NCBI GenBank assembly: GCA_964007475.1 | Contig: OZ023274.1 | Span: 50,549,678 to 50,613,677, forward strand | DNA length: 64,000 nucleotides | Source: Hybos culiciformis | Taxonomy: Eukaryota > Arthropoda > Insecta > Diptera > Hybotidae | Direction of reading: 5' to 3' | In this document: positions 1 through 10,992 of the stretch, piece after piece | How the letters are laid out: each line of letters starts with the position of its first letter | Position numbering within the stretch: the stretch's first letter is position 1 | The notes under the pieces: model-generated | Seen by the model: only the letters and a program-made list of their open reading frames with translations | What the model was told of the DNA's origin: nothing | Database searches by the model: none | Made by a program: the position numbers and the translations under genes

Positions 1-207
1 CCCGCTCTTAGTGGAGGATTCTTGGGTCTATCCAAGAATCCAAATCTAAGACAATGCCATTCACCACATGGAGTTTCCCTTCGGAAACCCATACTACGTT
101 GTGGTGCTGCATCTGGTTCTCCTGCCATACCCCTGGATATAAGAGCTCTGAGCAATCAGCAGCCTTGATCCCGGTGTATGTCAGAGGAACCGATACAGAG
201 GAAGGAT

Positions 208-283
208 GTCACAGGTCGTTCCCTAGCCACCCAATGCGCGCGGTACCCGGATGGCTAGGAACCGAGAAAAACAGACCAGTGAC
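208..283. other. Conserved two-stem hairpin, left LTR
   Basis: Outer stem GTCACAGGTC pairs with GACCAGTGAC (one mismatch). Inner stem GTTCCCTAGCCA pairs with TGGCTAGGAAC (one bulge). The loop contains GCGCGGTACCCGG. The equivalent site in the provirus LTRs (17659-17737) folds the same way with different stem bases. On the minus strand this sequence overlaps the last exon of the zinc-knuckle gene. Confidence 0.65.
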
Positions 284-816
284 GAACCACCCTAATGGAC
301 TCTTCACTAACAAAAAAAAAAATATAATAATATAAAAAAAAAAAATATATATAAAATAAAACTTACATGGACTTTCGACTCCTGAATCAGCAGACTCATT
401 CTCATCCATCCAAGGACATGTCCAGGTGTAATGTCCCTGCCGAAGACAGTGACCACATTCAGGTCCCCTATGTACCCCATCTCTGTGGTCTAACCCACAC
501 TCCCAGCAAAAATCACACTCTGAGATCAAGTGGAGATTGCTTCCACATCTCTGACACCACTGAAGTGAACGATACTAAAAAAAAAATAATTGTTAATAAA
601 ATAATAAATATAAATGTAAAAAAAAAAAAATATACTCACATAAGTATAGGAGCAGGTGCCCTTGTGCACCTTCCTCCCACAACCGTAACACTCGTTCCGA
701 GTGTCCTTTAAATCCTCGACCACCTGGGCATCACACTGACGCCACAGATGACCCTTCTGGCCACAGCGCCAACACATCCTATAAGGGACAAGAATCGGAA
801 AATCCCAACGGTTCAT
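209..816 (-). CDS. Antisense CCHC zinc-knuckle protein, left LTR copy (spliced)
   Basis: A spliced reading frame of about 160 residues on the strand opposite LTR sense. Exons by eye: 640-819 (ATG at 814-816), 367-574 and 209-306, each with GT/AG borders and matching phases, ending in TGA at 209-211. It contains CX2CX4HX4C knuckles (CWRCGQKGHLWRQC; CQRCGSNLHLISEC; CGHCLRQGHYTWTC) and a CX2CX4HX3C knuckle (CYGCGRKVHKGTC), plus further paired cysteines. A possible short upstream exon ends at a GTAAGT donor near 966, but its ATG is not visible. The protein is only roughly half identical to the copy in the provirus LTRs, yet exon structure and all metal ligands of the shared knuckles are kept, which suggests selection. 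Knuckles of this type usually bind single-stranded nucleic acid. The actual role is unknown; a Gag-nucleocapsid-like or CNBP-like activity is inference. Confidence 0.7.
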
Positions 817-819
817 TAT

Positions 820-1694
820 CTGAAAAGAAAAATTTTTATTAATAAAAAAATAAAAAATAAATAAAATATAATTTTAGAAAAAAAGAACCAACCCAATTTT
901 TAAATATTCAAAAAAAAAAAAGGAAATTTACAAAAGGAAATTTTCATAGAAAAAAAAAAAACTTACCTATTTCACCTTTTAGACAACCGAGATATTTCAA
1001 AAAAAAAATAAAACGAAAAACTTTTAAAAAAATTTTTTATAAAAAAATAAAACACAAATTTTTTTAACACAAAACTTTTTTACAAAAAAAAAAAAAAAAC
1101 ACCCAAAAATACTTTACACCGAATAAAAAAACACTTTTTACTTTTAACACGTATCAAAAAGTAATACGTATCAATATCGAACTTAATGTTACCAACCAAC
1201 ACAAAAATCATCAGCGAGCCGCCGAACAAAATTTATTACCGGCTGAAGAAAAATTTTTTTATTGGATGGTTGACACTTGTATCAATATATACTTCTTACT
1301 AATTTTATTATCTATAAATAACAAAACTAATTTTTTATCTATTTTCTTATATTTTCAAAAAAAAAAAAACAAAAAAAAAAAAAAACAAAAACTTCATGTA
1401 AAAAAATATTCTTCACACAAAAAGCAAAAAGAAATTTTTTTACCGCCAACAAGGTTTTCATAGCCACCACTAGGTGCAAACAGACAAAAAAAGCGCCACC
1501 ACATAGCATAACATTGCGGTGAAGACACCTGTCGACAACAAATCAAGACAGAATTAAGTCCTCAAAAGTAGGCAAATAGAAAAATAATAGAAAAAAAAAT
1601 ATACTAAGAAAACTTTTTGCTAAAGAAAAATGTTTATATAAATATATCCTCTTTATAATATAAGAGAAATAAACAAAAAAAAAACACACACACG
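820..1694. other. LTR interior: first intron and promoter side of antisense gene
   Basis: AT-rich DNA with long A runs. A minus-strand GTAAGT donor near 962-967 matches the first donor of the zinc-knuckle gene in the provirus LTRs. A GC-richer patch near 1210-1225 matches the CGGCGCGCCG palindrome region at 13455. Bases 1510-1575 match the conserved block at about 13190-13260. No convincing coding frame is present; the 65-codon frame at 1266-1463 runs through poly-A. Confidence 0.5.
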
Positions 1695-1862
1695 AAGCAG
1701 TCATAGAACTGCCTACAGAAGTTTATACTTAAAGATTTAAAATATGCAATAACAGTGGCTACAAATGATGGGCTGCTGAGTACAAAATGTAAATTAAAAT
1801 ATTTTACCCTCTACCAAAAAAACGCACAACGCGGCTAAAGAAGTATAAACTTCAAAAAAATT

Positions 1863-3800
1863 TTCGTATATTTTGCTCCAGCACGACCTAACCGTAGCTC
1901 CCCATCCAAAATTTTTTTTTCAGGTAATCTTAATTTCACCGGAGCTACCTATTAAAAAAAAGTTTTTTTCGTATATTTTGCTCCGGCACGACCTAACTGT
2001 AGCTCCCTAACCAAAAATTTTTTTTCAGTTAATATTAATTTCACCGGAGCTACCTATTTTGAAAAAATAATTTTTCGTATATTTTACTCCGGCACGACCT
2101 AACCGTAGCTCCCCACACAAAAAATTTTTTTCAGGTAATATTAATTTCACCGGAGCTACCTATTTTGAAAAAAAAAAAATTTTCGTATATTTTGCTCCGG
2201 CACGACCTAACCGTACCTCCCTGCCCAAAAATTTTTCGTCTGGTAATCTTAATTTCACCAGAGCTACCTAATTAAAAAAAAAAAAAAAATTCGTATATTT
2301 TGCTCCGGCACGACCTAACCGTAGCTCTCCACCCAAAATTTTTTTTCAGGCAATATTAATTTCACCGGAGCTACCTATTTTGAAAAAAAAAAAAATTTTT
2401 CGTATATTTTGCTCCAGCACGACTTAACCCCACCCAAAAATTTTTTTTCAGTTAATATTCATTTCACCGGAGCTACCTATTTAAAAAAAAATTTTTTCGT
2501 ATATTTTGCTCCTGCACGACCTAACCGTAGCTCCCCACCCAAATTTTTTTTTTCAGTTAATATTAATTTCACCGGAGCTACCTATTAAAAAAAAATTTGT
2601 TTTCGTTTATTTTGCTCCGGCTCGACCTAACCGTAGCTCCCGACCCAAAATTTTTCGGCTGGTAATCTTAATATCACCGGAGCTACTTATTTAAAAAAAA
2701 AAAATTTTCGTATATTTTGCTCCGGCACGACTTAACCGTAGCTCCCCACCCAAAAAATTTTTTTCAAATAATATTAATTTCACCGGAGCTACCTATTTAA
2801 AAAAAAAAAAATTTTCGTATATTTTGCTCCGGCACGACCAAACCCAAAATTTTTTTTTCAGTTATATTAATTTCACCGGAGCTACCTATTTTGAAAAAAA
2901 AAATGATTCGTATATTTTGCTCCGGCACGACCTAACCGTAGCTCACCACCCAAAACATTTTTTTCATTTAATATTAATTTCACCGGAGCTATGTACCTAT
3001 CTGAAAAAAACAAATATTTCGTATATTTTGCTCCGGCACGACCTAACCGTAGCTTCCCACCCAAACATTTTTTTTCGGTTAATATTAATTTCACCGGAGC
3101 TACCTATTTAAAAAAAAATTTCGTATATTTTGCTCCGGCACGACCTAACCGTAGCTCCCCACCCAAAAAATTGTTTTCAGTTAATATTAATTTCACCGGA
3201 AAAAACAAAATTTTCGTATATTTTGCTCCGGCACGACCTAACCGTAGCTCCCCACCCAAAAAATTTTTTTCAAATAATATTAATTTCACCGGAGCTACCT
3301 ATTTAAAAAAAAAAAAATTTTCGTATATTTTTCTCCGGCACGACCTAACCGTAGCTCTCCACCCAAAAAATTTTTTTCAGTTAATATTAATTTCACCGGA
3401 GCTACCTATTTTGAAAAAAAAAAATTTTTCGTGTATTTTGCTCCGGCACGACCTAACCGTAGCTCCCCACCCAAAAATTTTTTTTCAGTTAATAGTAATT
3501 TCACCGGAGCTACCAATTAAAAAAAAAAAAAATTTTCGTTTATTTTGCTCCGGCACGACCTAACCGTAGCTCCCCACCCAAAATTTTTCGGCTGGTAATC
3601 TTAATTTCACCGGAGCTCCCTATTAAAAAAAAAAAAAAAATTTTCGTATATTTTGCTCCGGCACGACCTAACCGTAGCTCCCCAGCCAAAATTTTTTTTC
3701 AGGTAATATTAATTTCACCGGAGCTTCCTATTTTGAAAAAAAAAAAAAAAAAATTTCGTATATTTTGCTCCGGCACGACCTAACCGTAGCTTTTTTTGCT
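1863..3800. repeat. Satellite A, about 105-bp unit, about 19 copies
   Basis: Head-to-tail units, each with a TTTTGCTCCGGCACGACC core, a GTAGCTCCCCACCC stretch, a T/A-rich middle and TTTCACCGGAGCTACC. GCTCCGG near the start and CCGGAGC near the end of each unit are inverted copies, so each monomer can fold back. Copies begin near 1872, 1979, 2086, 2191 and so on to about 3766. The long open frames across it (for example 2991-3563) are by-products of the repeat period and are not genes. Confidence 0.9.
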
Positions 3801-3842
3801 TGTAATATTGGGCCCTATATATACATATATTTGAAATTAAAA

Positions 3843-3925
3843 AATCTTGTCATTGGGAATCGAACCAGGCACCTTCAGAATTACAGTCTGATGTTGTAGC
3901 CACTAAGCCATACTGTCCATATGAT
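3843..3925 (-). repeat. tRNA-derived (Tyr-like) SINE-type fragment
   Basis: On the minus strand this reads as a degraded tRNA: an A-box-like TGGCTTAGTGGC, an anticodon arm TCAGA-CTGTAAT-TCTGA (GTA anticodon) and a B box GGTTCGATTCC. The acceptor and T stems do not pair properly, so it is not a working tRNA gene. A shorter piece with GGTTCGAACCC recurs at about 5504-5530 on the plus strand. Confidence 0.6.
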
Positions 3926-4089
3926 TTTGGGTTTCTTACATATAATAAAAAAATAAGTATTCTTATTCTTATTTTTCTGAGAAAATGATGACGATTCTGA
4001 GAAAAATTCTACATGAAAATGGATTTTTACCCTCTACCAAAATTCATCAAACGCCGCTAAAGAAGTATTAACTTCAAAAATAAAATAAA

Positions 4090-5500
4090 AAATTTTTTTT
4101 GGCCGGGTCGACCCTACTCCTTCTACTACTACCCAAAATTTTAAACCAACTAACCTTTATTTCATCGAAAATAATTTTTTAGATAAAAAAAAAATGTTGG
4201 TCTTTTTTGGGTAGGAGACCCCCTCCCCCTCCTGCTCCGATCCAAAATTTTCATGCCGGCCACGTTCATTTAACGACAGGTAACGTTTATAATTAAAAAA
4301 ATAAAATAAAAATTTTTTTGGGCCGGGTGGACCCTACTCCTTATACTAATACCCAAAATTTTAAGCCAACTAACCTTTATTTCATCGAAAATAATTTTTT
4401 TGATAAAAAAAAAATTTTGGTCTTTTTTGAGTAGGAGACCCCCTCGCCTCCTGTTCCGATCCAAAATTTTCATGCCGGTCACGTTCATTTAACGACAGGT
4501 AACTTTTACAATTAAAAAAATAAAAAAAAAAAATTTTTTGGGCCGGGTAGACCCTACTCCTTCTACTACTACTTAAAATTTTAAGCCAACTAACCTTTAT
4601 TTCATCGAAAATAATTTTTTTGATAAAAAAAAAAATTTGGTCTTTTTTGGGTAGGAGACCCCTCGCCTCCTGCTCCGATCCAAAATTTTCATGCCGGCCA
4701 CGTTCATTTAACGACAGGTAACTTTTACAATTAAAAACAAAAAAAATTTTTTTTTTTGGGCCGGGTGGACCCTACTCCTTCTACTACTACCCAAAATTTT
4801 AAGCCAACTAACCTTTATTTCATCGAAAATAATTTTTTTGATAAAAAAATTGTTGGTCTTTTTTGAGTAGGAGACCCACTCTTCTCCTGCTCCGATCCAA
4901 AATTTTCATGCCGGCCACGTTCATTTAACGACAGGTAACTTTTACAATTAAAAAAATAAAATAAAATTTTTTTTTTGGCCGGGTCGACCCTACTCCTCCT
5001 TCTACTACCCAAAATTTTAAGCCAACTAACCTTTATTTCATCGAAAATAATTTTTTTGATAAAAAAAAAATGTTGGTCTTTTTTGGGTAGGAGACCCCCT
5101 CGCCTCCTGCTCCGATCCAAAATTTTCATGCCGGCCACGTTCATTTAACGACAGGTAACTTTTACAATTAAAAACAAAAAAAAAATTTTTTTTGGGCCGG
5201 GTCGACCCTACTCCTCCTTCTACTACCCAACATTTTAAGCCAACTAACCTTTATTTCATCGAAAATAATTTTTTTGATCTTTTTTGGGTAGGAGACCCCC
5301 TCGCCTCCTGCTCCGATCCAAAATTTTCATGCCGGCCACGTTCATTTAACGACAGGTAACTTTTACAATTAAAAACAAAAAAAAAAATTTTTTTTGGGCC
5401 GGGTGGACCCTACTCCTTCTACTATTACCCAAAATTTTAAGCCAACTAACCTTTATTTCATCGAAAATAATTTTTTTGATAAAAAAATAAGTCTGAAGGT
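4090..5500. repeat. Satellite B, about 216-bp unit, about 7 copies
   Basis: Units start with GGCCGGGT(G/C)GACCCTACTCC (near 4101, 4321, 4541, 4758, 4977, 5196, 5397), pass through an AAATTTTAAGCCAACTAACC stretch and end with GCCGGCCACGTTCATTTAACG. Minus-strand open frames at 4270-4488 and 4815-5144 are repeat artefacts. Confidence 0.9.
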
Positions 5501-5666
5501 GCCAGGTTCGAACCCAATTATGATGTTTTTTTTTTAATATTTGAAAAATGATGACGGACGATTCTCAGAAAAATGATGACGATTCTCAGAAAAATTCTAT
5601 ATGAAAATGGATTTTTACCCTCTACCAAATTTCTTCCAACGCCGCTAAAGAAGTATAAACTTCAAA

Positions 5667-6427
5667 AAAGAGAAAGAAACAAAATTTGTAAACGGTTATC
5701 AAATAAGATATAACCAAAAATTTTTATGTAAATTGTTATCAAGAACTTATGTATAACAAAAAAAAAAAATAAATAAAAATCCTTTTTATTTTTTTTTAAA
5801 AACTTTTATTTCCATATGTATGAAATCATATTGTTCACCAATCAACTATTTTTTTATTGTAATCTTTTAAATTAAGTTTATAAAAAAAATTTTTTTATAT
5901 TTAAATTGTACGTTTGTTAAATAAAGTATATAAAAAAAAAATAACTATGTGTTATTGCTAAATCAATTCCACAGGTCCTTATAGGTACCAAAAGAAATGC
6001 TGATATAAGCCCAGCTTTAGATGGCCATAGCCATGAGCTGAAGAATGACATCTTAGTCATTTGGTTTTAAGTTTTTTTATTTGAATTGGATGGGGTTTTT
6101 CAAATATCCTTTTTTTTTTGAGATCTCCTTTTTATTTTTTTTTACGAAAGACATCCTATAAATACTGTTATGAACCCCCTTGGTGTTCACTGTCCTTACC
6201 CACCCACCGACGAGCCTAGACCCAGCCTTAGAACACGGATGTCCTTAGACAGTGGACTCAACACCAGGCTAATTATTGAAAGTAGAGCACTTTCTCTTGC
6301 CTCTACTTTCACATGTTTCCCTTTTTATCATAACTTCATTTATGATAAAATCCTTTTTATTTGAGTTCATTCGAACTCAGATTGTTCGTAGTTTAACTAC
6401 TTACTAATTTATATTTTTGACATAACA
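5667..6427 (+). other. Conserved U5-side end of the left LTR
   Basis: The last 750 bp of this LTR match 12306-13085 (inverted). The block at 6170-6340 is far better conserved than the zinc-knuckle exons. It includes an open frame (MNPLGVHCPYPP...) of about 60 codons with counterparts in both provirus LTRs. Whether the conservation is protein- or RNA-level cannot be decided from three copies. Confidence 0.6.
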
Positions 6428-7148
6428 TCCTATACAACCTATATACTTACGACATTCCTAAACCTTCAGATAGTGACACTAGCCTAGGCCTTTACGCTGA
6501 TGATACGGCTATATTTTCCACATATTCATGTCCTATAAAAATAACTCAGAATTTAGAAAATGCTTTCTTTTCATTAAATGAACATTTCTGTAAATGGAAA
6601 ATAAAAATAAACCCTTCTAAAACGCAGGCGATGTTTTTTACAAGAAAAATTTCAGAAGTTCACCAACCCCAAAGACCCTTAAGATATAAGATTAGACAAT
6701 GATGACATTGAATGGGGTACTAACATCAAATATTTAGGCATCCTTTTAGACAAAAAAATTAAAATTTAAAACACATATAGATTCAGTAATTAAAAAAGTT
6801 CACTTAATAATAAAATCTTTATATCCATTAATAAACAGAAAATCTAAATTATCATTCGAAAATAAAAAAATAATATTTCTTTCCATTATCCAAAGTATCA
6901 TGTTATATGGCTGCACTGTCTGGGGCGAATGCGCAAAAAGCCACATAAAACAATTACAAATTAAACAAAACAAAACACTTAAAATGATATTCAATTTGCC
7001 TTGGTACTTTCGAACTTGCGACCTACATAATATACACAACATTTCAAATATTTCAGATAAAATAAGCGTCCAAAAAGTAAAATTCATAGAAAAATGTGAG
7101 TACAGTAAAAATTACCTAATTACTAATTTAGTCAATCAGCAGCTAAAC
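6428..7148 (+). pseudogene. Jockey-type LINE reverse transcriptase, 3' part (broken)
   Basis: Bases from 6433 encode a reverse transcriptase palm region with the active-site box LYADDTAIF, then KWKIKINPSKTQ, the usual follow-on in jockey-group LINEs. The C-terminal domain continues around 6900 (MLYGCTVWGE... NLPWYFRTC). Frame breaks occur near 6690-6770. The 5' part is missing because the left LTR ends directly at 6427. The frame reaches CAGCTAAAC at 7148 and resumes after a 3.8 kb insertion at 10997 with TGGTGTCCCATGAC. Confidence 0.85.
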
Positions 7149-7621
7149 TTTTTTTTTTTTTTTGGAACGTAGTTCCTTATTCTACGCTCTTATGGAAAAA
7201 TTTATTAAAATTTGAACACTTTAGTGTCAGTACAAAGTGTCGGTACACACTTCGACGCGATCATAGATTTTGAGCGAGCAATGATTTTTTTTTTTAGCAG
7301 CAGTTCCAAAAAATTTTGAAAATATCGCTGCTAAGCCGCAGCGACCAAAAATATGATCGTGTCGGCGTCTGTCGGTACATGATAAACAAAAAAAAAAGGT
7401 AAAAAAAATTATTATATTTTTATTATATTTTTTTAGGTATTTTAATAAATATTGTGTTCTTTGGTTTGCATTAATAATTAATAGAAATAAAACAAAAAGA
7501 ATAGTAAACATCCAATGAAATTTATAAAATTAAAATCCAAAATTCTATCAAAGTTATCTATCAATATTATCTGTACAAAATAATTCCGATGTTTCACATC
7601 TATCAAACGTCCCGTCGGCTC

Positions 7622-8854
7622 CAAAGAAATTATAAGTCAAGAATGGCCTTATGAAAAAAAAAATGACCCCAGTTTTTGTTTGCAATGATGTTCCCAGTTT
7701 AATCTCCGATGGCATAAAAAATGTAAACCAACTAAAGAAAATGTGAACCAAATAAAAAAGGAATGTTATTATTACTTTTAGATTATACCGTAATAAAAAA
7801 CAATAAAGAAAAAAATATATATATATTATTTTTTAATTCAATATATTTAAACTTATCAAAAGAATATTTTGAAATGAATTAATAATTCTATAAAGCTTGG
7901 TAGGAATATTTTAATGAATTAATTTAAAATAATTCTCGAAAAAGCTAAACATTCAAAAAATTAAGATAATGTACAATAAGTACAAAAGTAAAACAATTAA
8001 GTATTAAAAAGTAAAGTTTTAGGTAAGTTTAATTTTTATAAATTTTTTTGCATATTTGATTAAAACAATTTCTTCCATTTTCACAAATAAATTGCTTACA
8101 ATATATTTTCTTTCTTTGCAATATTTAAATTAGAAAATAAATTGAGTAGCAAAAACTTTTATTTAAAATTAATAAATATTATCATGACAAATATTAATAA
8201 TACCATTTTCGATAACTTGGATCATGATTTAGATTGTGATATTTTAAATAATCACCGATATTATTTAATAAAATTAATAATTGAACAATATTTAACAATA
8301 AAATTATATGATTTCGGGAATAAAATAACAGAAAATATTAAACATTCATCCAAAGTCAGCCGACAACAACATAACAAGTTAATAAAATTTACAGGACAAT
8401 AGGTAATTTTGTCACTTGAACTTTTAAAATTTGACTTTGTAATAACGGTAGAACTAACATTTTTTGTTCTATTTTCAGATTGAAATTTCAGAACATAAAA
8501 ATTATTTTTCAAGAACATATATATATTTTATATATTTTATAATGTTATTTTTTCTTTATTTTTGTTTATATAGTTTATTTTCATTAATAAATTAAGTAAA
8601 AACATACTCTCCTGATTAATTGAAATTGCAATTATGAATATTTATATTCACTTCAGGAAAAAAATTATTATTTTCACAAATGTTAAACTATTGTATTCAT
8701 TTTTACTCGAAAATTTGATGTTTATTTTTATTTGGGAACATCATTGCAAACAAAAACTTGACCCCCTAGCTTTTTCTCTTTCTTTAAATAAATATATATG
8801 AAAAAAGAAAGGGACAAAAAATTCAAAGGCCATTCTTGATTTATAATTTCTTTG
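7622..8854. mobile_element. P-superfamily-like foldback element, 8-bp target duplication
   Basis: Inverted ends begin CAAAGAAATTATAA and stay recognisable for about 75-120 bp (7622-7700 against 8735-8854, including GGGAACATCATTGCAAAC). Flanks are GTCGGCTC (7614-7621) and GCCGGCTC (8855-8862). The uninterrupted target is seen at 9660-9670 in a repeat copy, which supports the insertion boundaries. An 8-bp GC-rich duplication and an internal transposase remnant fit the P-element superfamily. Confidence 0.6.
8142..8402 (+). pseudogene. Transposase C-terminal fragment (P/THAP9-like)
   Basis: An 86-codon frame inside the foldback element. Its second half (YYLIKLIIEQYLTIKLYDF... KVSRQQHNKLIKFTGQ) has the spacing of the conserved C-terminal tail seen in insect P-like transposases. 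The catalytic domain is absent. Assignment is by recalled pattern and is tentative. Confidence 0.4.
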
Positions 8855-10300
8855 GCCGGCTCTTGTATTTTTATTGAACTTTGTATGAAAATTGATAAAC
8901 TTAAATTTTATTTCAATTTATAAAATATTTATAAAATAAAATATTTAGTAAATATTAATTTTTTATTATTAACTAATTAATATTTTATAGTTCAAATAAA
9001 ATTTAGATTTTCATACTAATTTCAATGTTAATAAAAATCTTGTATAATTTTGTCAGTATTATTTTGCCAATATAAAGGCGCTATTCGGTACCAAGGCAAG
9101 TCAAGTCATCTGCCGGCGTTAGATATTTCGATACTTTGCCATTTTGGCTATGATATTTGTTTTTTTTTGTGTTGTAAACAACAAAAACAAAAAATTAAAA
9201 CTTATAAGTAAATTAACGATATCTGTTAATTTTTTTAAAGTTTAAATAATGAGTCGACGCCGTCGCATTTTATATGATTTGATGAAAACTTAAATTTTAT
9301 TTGATTTTATAAAATATTAATAAAATACTTAGAAAATATTATTTTTTTATTATTAACTAATTAATATTTTATATTTCAAATAAAATTTAGATTTTCATAC
9401 TAATTTCAATGTAAATAAATTTAAATTTTGTATAATTTTGTCAATATAAAGCCACTATTCGGTACCAAGTCAAGTCAAGTCGTCTGCCGGCGTTAGATAT
9501 TTCGATACTTTGCCACGGCTGACAATTGTTTTTTTTTTGTTTTGCAAAAACAACAAAAACAAAAAATTAAAATTTATAAGTATATTAACGATACCTGTTA
9601 ATTTTTTTAAGTTTTCTTTTCTGTACAAAATAATTCCGATGTTTCACATCTATCAAACGTCCCGCCGGCTCTTGTATTTTTTATTGAACTTTGTATGAAA
9701 ATTGATAAACTTAAATTTTATTTCAATTTATAAAATATTTATAAAATAAAATATTTAGTAAATATTAATTTTTTATTATTAACTAATTAATATTTTATAG
9801 TTCAAATAAAATTTAGATTTTCATACTAATTTCAATGTTAATAAAAATCTTGTATAATTTTGTCAGTATTATTTTGCCAATATAAAGGCGCTATTCGGTA
9901 CCAAGGCAAGTCAAGTCGTCTGCCGGCGTTAAATATTTCGATACTTTGCCATTTTGGCTTATGATATTTCTTTTTTTTTGTGTTGCAAAAACAACAAAAA
10001 CAAAAAATTTAAATTTATAAGTATTCACTTGTTTAAATCTCCAAATAGCGACTCCTATGGCGAAAAAAGGCACATACTTATGGGTGAAAACAAATGTAAA
10101 CAAAAGAGTCATACTTAGTTAAATATTCAAATAGTGCCCCAATGGCGAAAAATAGCACATACTTATGGGTGAAAAAAATTTAAATAAATGGGTTGTCAAA
10201 ACAGTCAATATTAACGATACCTGTTAATTTTTTTAAAGTTTAAATAATGAGTCGACGCCGTCGCATTTTATATGATTTGATAAAATGTAAACAGTCCCTT
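8855..10300. repeat. Direct repeat blocks with GCGCTATTCGGTACCAAG signature
   Basis: A block of about 350-400 bp starting GGCTCTTGTATTTTTATTGAAC, running through AT-rich sequence and ending GCTATTCGGTACCAAGGCAAGTC and CTGCCGGCGTTAGATATTTCG, occurs near 8858-9180, 9285-9520 (partial) and 9668-9970. Smaller tandem pieces follow: GGCACATACTTATGGGTGAAAA at about 10068 and 10155, and CAGTCCCT(T/C)TCGCGGCAAAT at about 10291 and 10314. No coding potential is visible. Confidence 0.7.
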
Positions 10301-10992
10301 TCGCGGCAAATAAACAGTCCCTCTCGCGGCAAATAGTAATAGTTTTTTATTGAACGTTGTATGAAAATTGATAAACTTAGAGTCACAATTTCTAAATTGA
10401 GGACGTAATTTTCTGCATTCTGTATAATCTGCTAAAATCAACTACTTATAAAATAATATTTGGCTGACTGAAATCAAAAACTTATAATAATACGTGACCG
10501 ACCGAATTTTCTTACCCATTTTTGCCGCTTTTTTCTTTTCTATACAATTTTAGTTTTTGAGTTCACCTACAAATTTAGTTTGTTATGGGAAATTTAAAAT
10601 TTCCCTTTGCAGAATTTTAAGAAGTAAAATTGAATTTGTGAACGGCTTTAGGACAAAATTATTTCATTTTTTTTAAATAACAGCAGTAAAATCGTGTCGT
10701 TTACAAATTAAAAAATCTGGAATATTAAATCCGATTTCAATTTTTTCAATAATCACTAATAAGTGAACAGACTCTTAGTTTTAGCTTTTTGAATTTTCGA
10801 TGTCAAAAAAGATCTTCGAAATTCGAAAAAACAGTCTAAAATTGCTCCTTAAAAAAGGTTTCTTTAAATGAAAAAAATGCAAAATTAGAGAAAACTGGGA
10901 AATGTAGAAAAAAGTTTCTTTTTAAATTAATAAAATTTTGAATTGATAAAAAATGAAAATTACTTATTATGTACGCTAAGGAACTACGTTCC

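Larger units (their letters stand above)
1695..5666. mobile_element. Composite satellite-bearing insertion (helentron/DINE-like?)
   Basis: Absent from the provirus LTRs at the equivalent point (between about 13085 and 13190). It begins with a GCAGT-ACTGC hairpin (1695-1710) and GAAGTTTATACTT (about 1718). The inverted motif GAAGTATAAACTTC recurs near 1842 and 5651, with a slightly changed copy (GAAGTATTAACTTC) near 4062, each preceded by TTTACCCTCTACCAAA and a CGCTAAA stretch. Satellite A lies between the first and second copies and satellite B between the second and third. Short inverted subterminal motifs, a terminal hairpin and internal tandem repeats fit non-autonomous helentron or DINE-1 elements. 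The class is inference: no transposase or Rep/helicase is present. Confidence 0.5.
1..6427 (+). mobile_element. Giant LTR copy, sense plus, cut by window edge
   Basis: This block is a diverged, inverted relative of the provirus LTRs at 12232-18397 and 29419-35631. Matching parts are: 1-311 with about 17616-17960; 367-574 and 640-819 with the zinc-knuckle exons; about 1190-1260 with the promoter-like area near 13450; 1510-1575 with about 13190-13260; 5676-6427 with 12306-13085. It ends CATAACA at 6421-6427, the same terminus as the inner LTR end at 12306 and 29492. No primer-binding site follows it, so it is either a solo LTR or the 3' LTR of an element lying mostly outside the window. It lacks the P-type transposase found in the provirus LTRs and has instead a satellite-bearing insertion at about 1695-5666. 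Confidence 0.85.
7149..10992 (-). mobile_element. 3.8 kb insertion in the LINE, terminal inverted repeats plus oligo-T
   Basis: The LINE is split at AAAC, present on both sides (7145-7148 and 10993-10996), consistent with a 4-bp target duplication. The insert begins with 15 T (7149-7163) and then GGAACGTAGTTCC, and ends with the inverted copy GGAACTACGTTCC (10980-10992). The shared inverted ends are about 16 bp and are themselves palindromic. Read on the minus strand it would end in poly(A). It holds no large ORF but contains the P-like remnant at 7622-8854 and repeated blocks at 8855-10300. Confidence 0.6.

Noticed and set aside
54..335. 93-codon plus-strand frame
   Set aside because: Antisense to the zinc-knuckle gene's last exon region and to the hairpin; no domain.
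2506..3563. Several open frames of 60-190 codons on both strands
   Set aside because: They run through satellite A and repeat with its period; no protein domain, and A/T runs dictate the frame.
3843..3925. Functional tRNA-Tyr gene
   Set aside because: Acceptor and T stems do not pair; a second partial copy nearby points to a dispersed tRNA-derived repeat.
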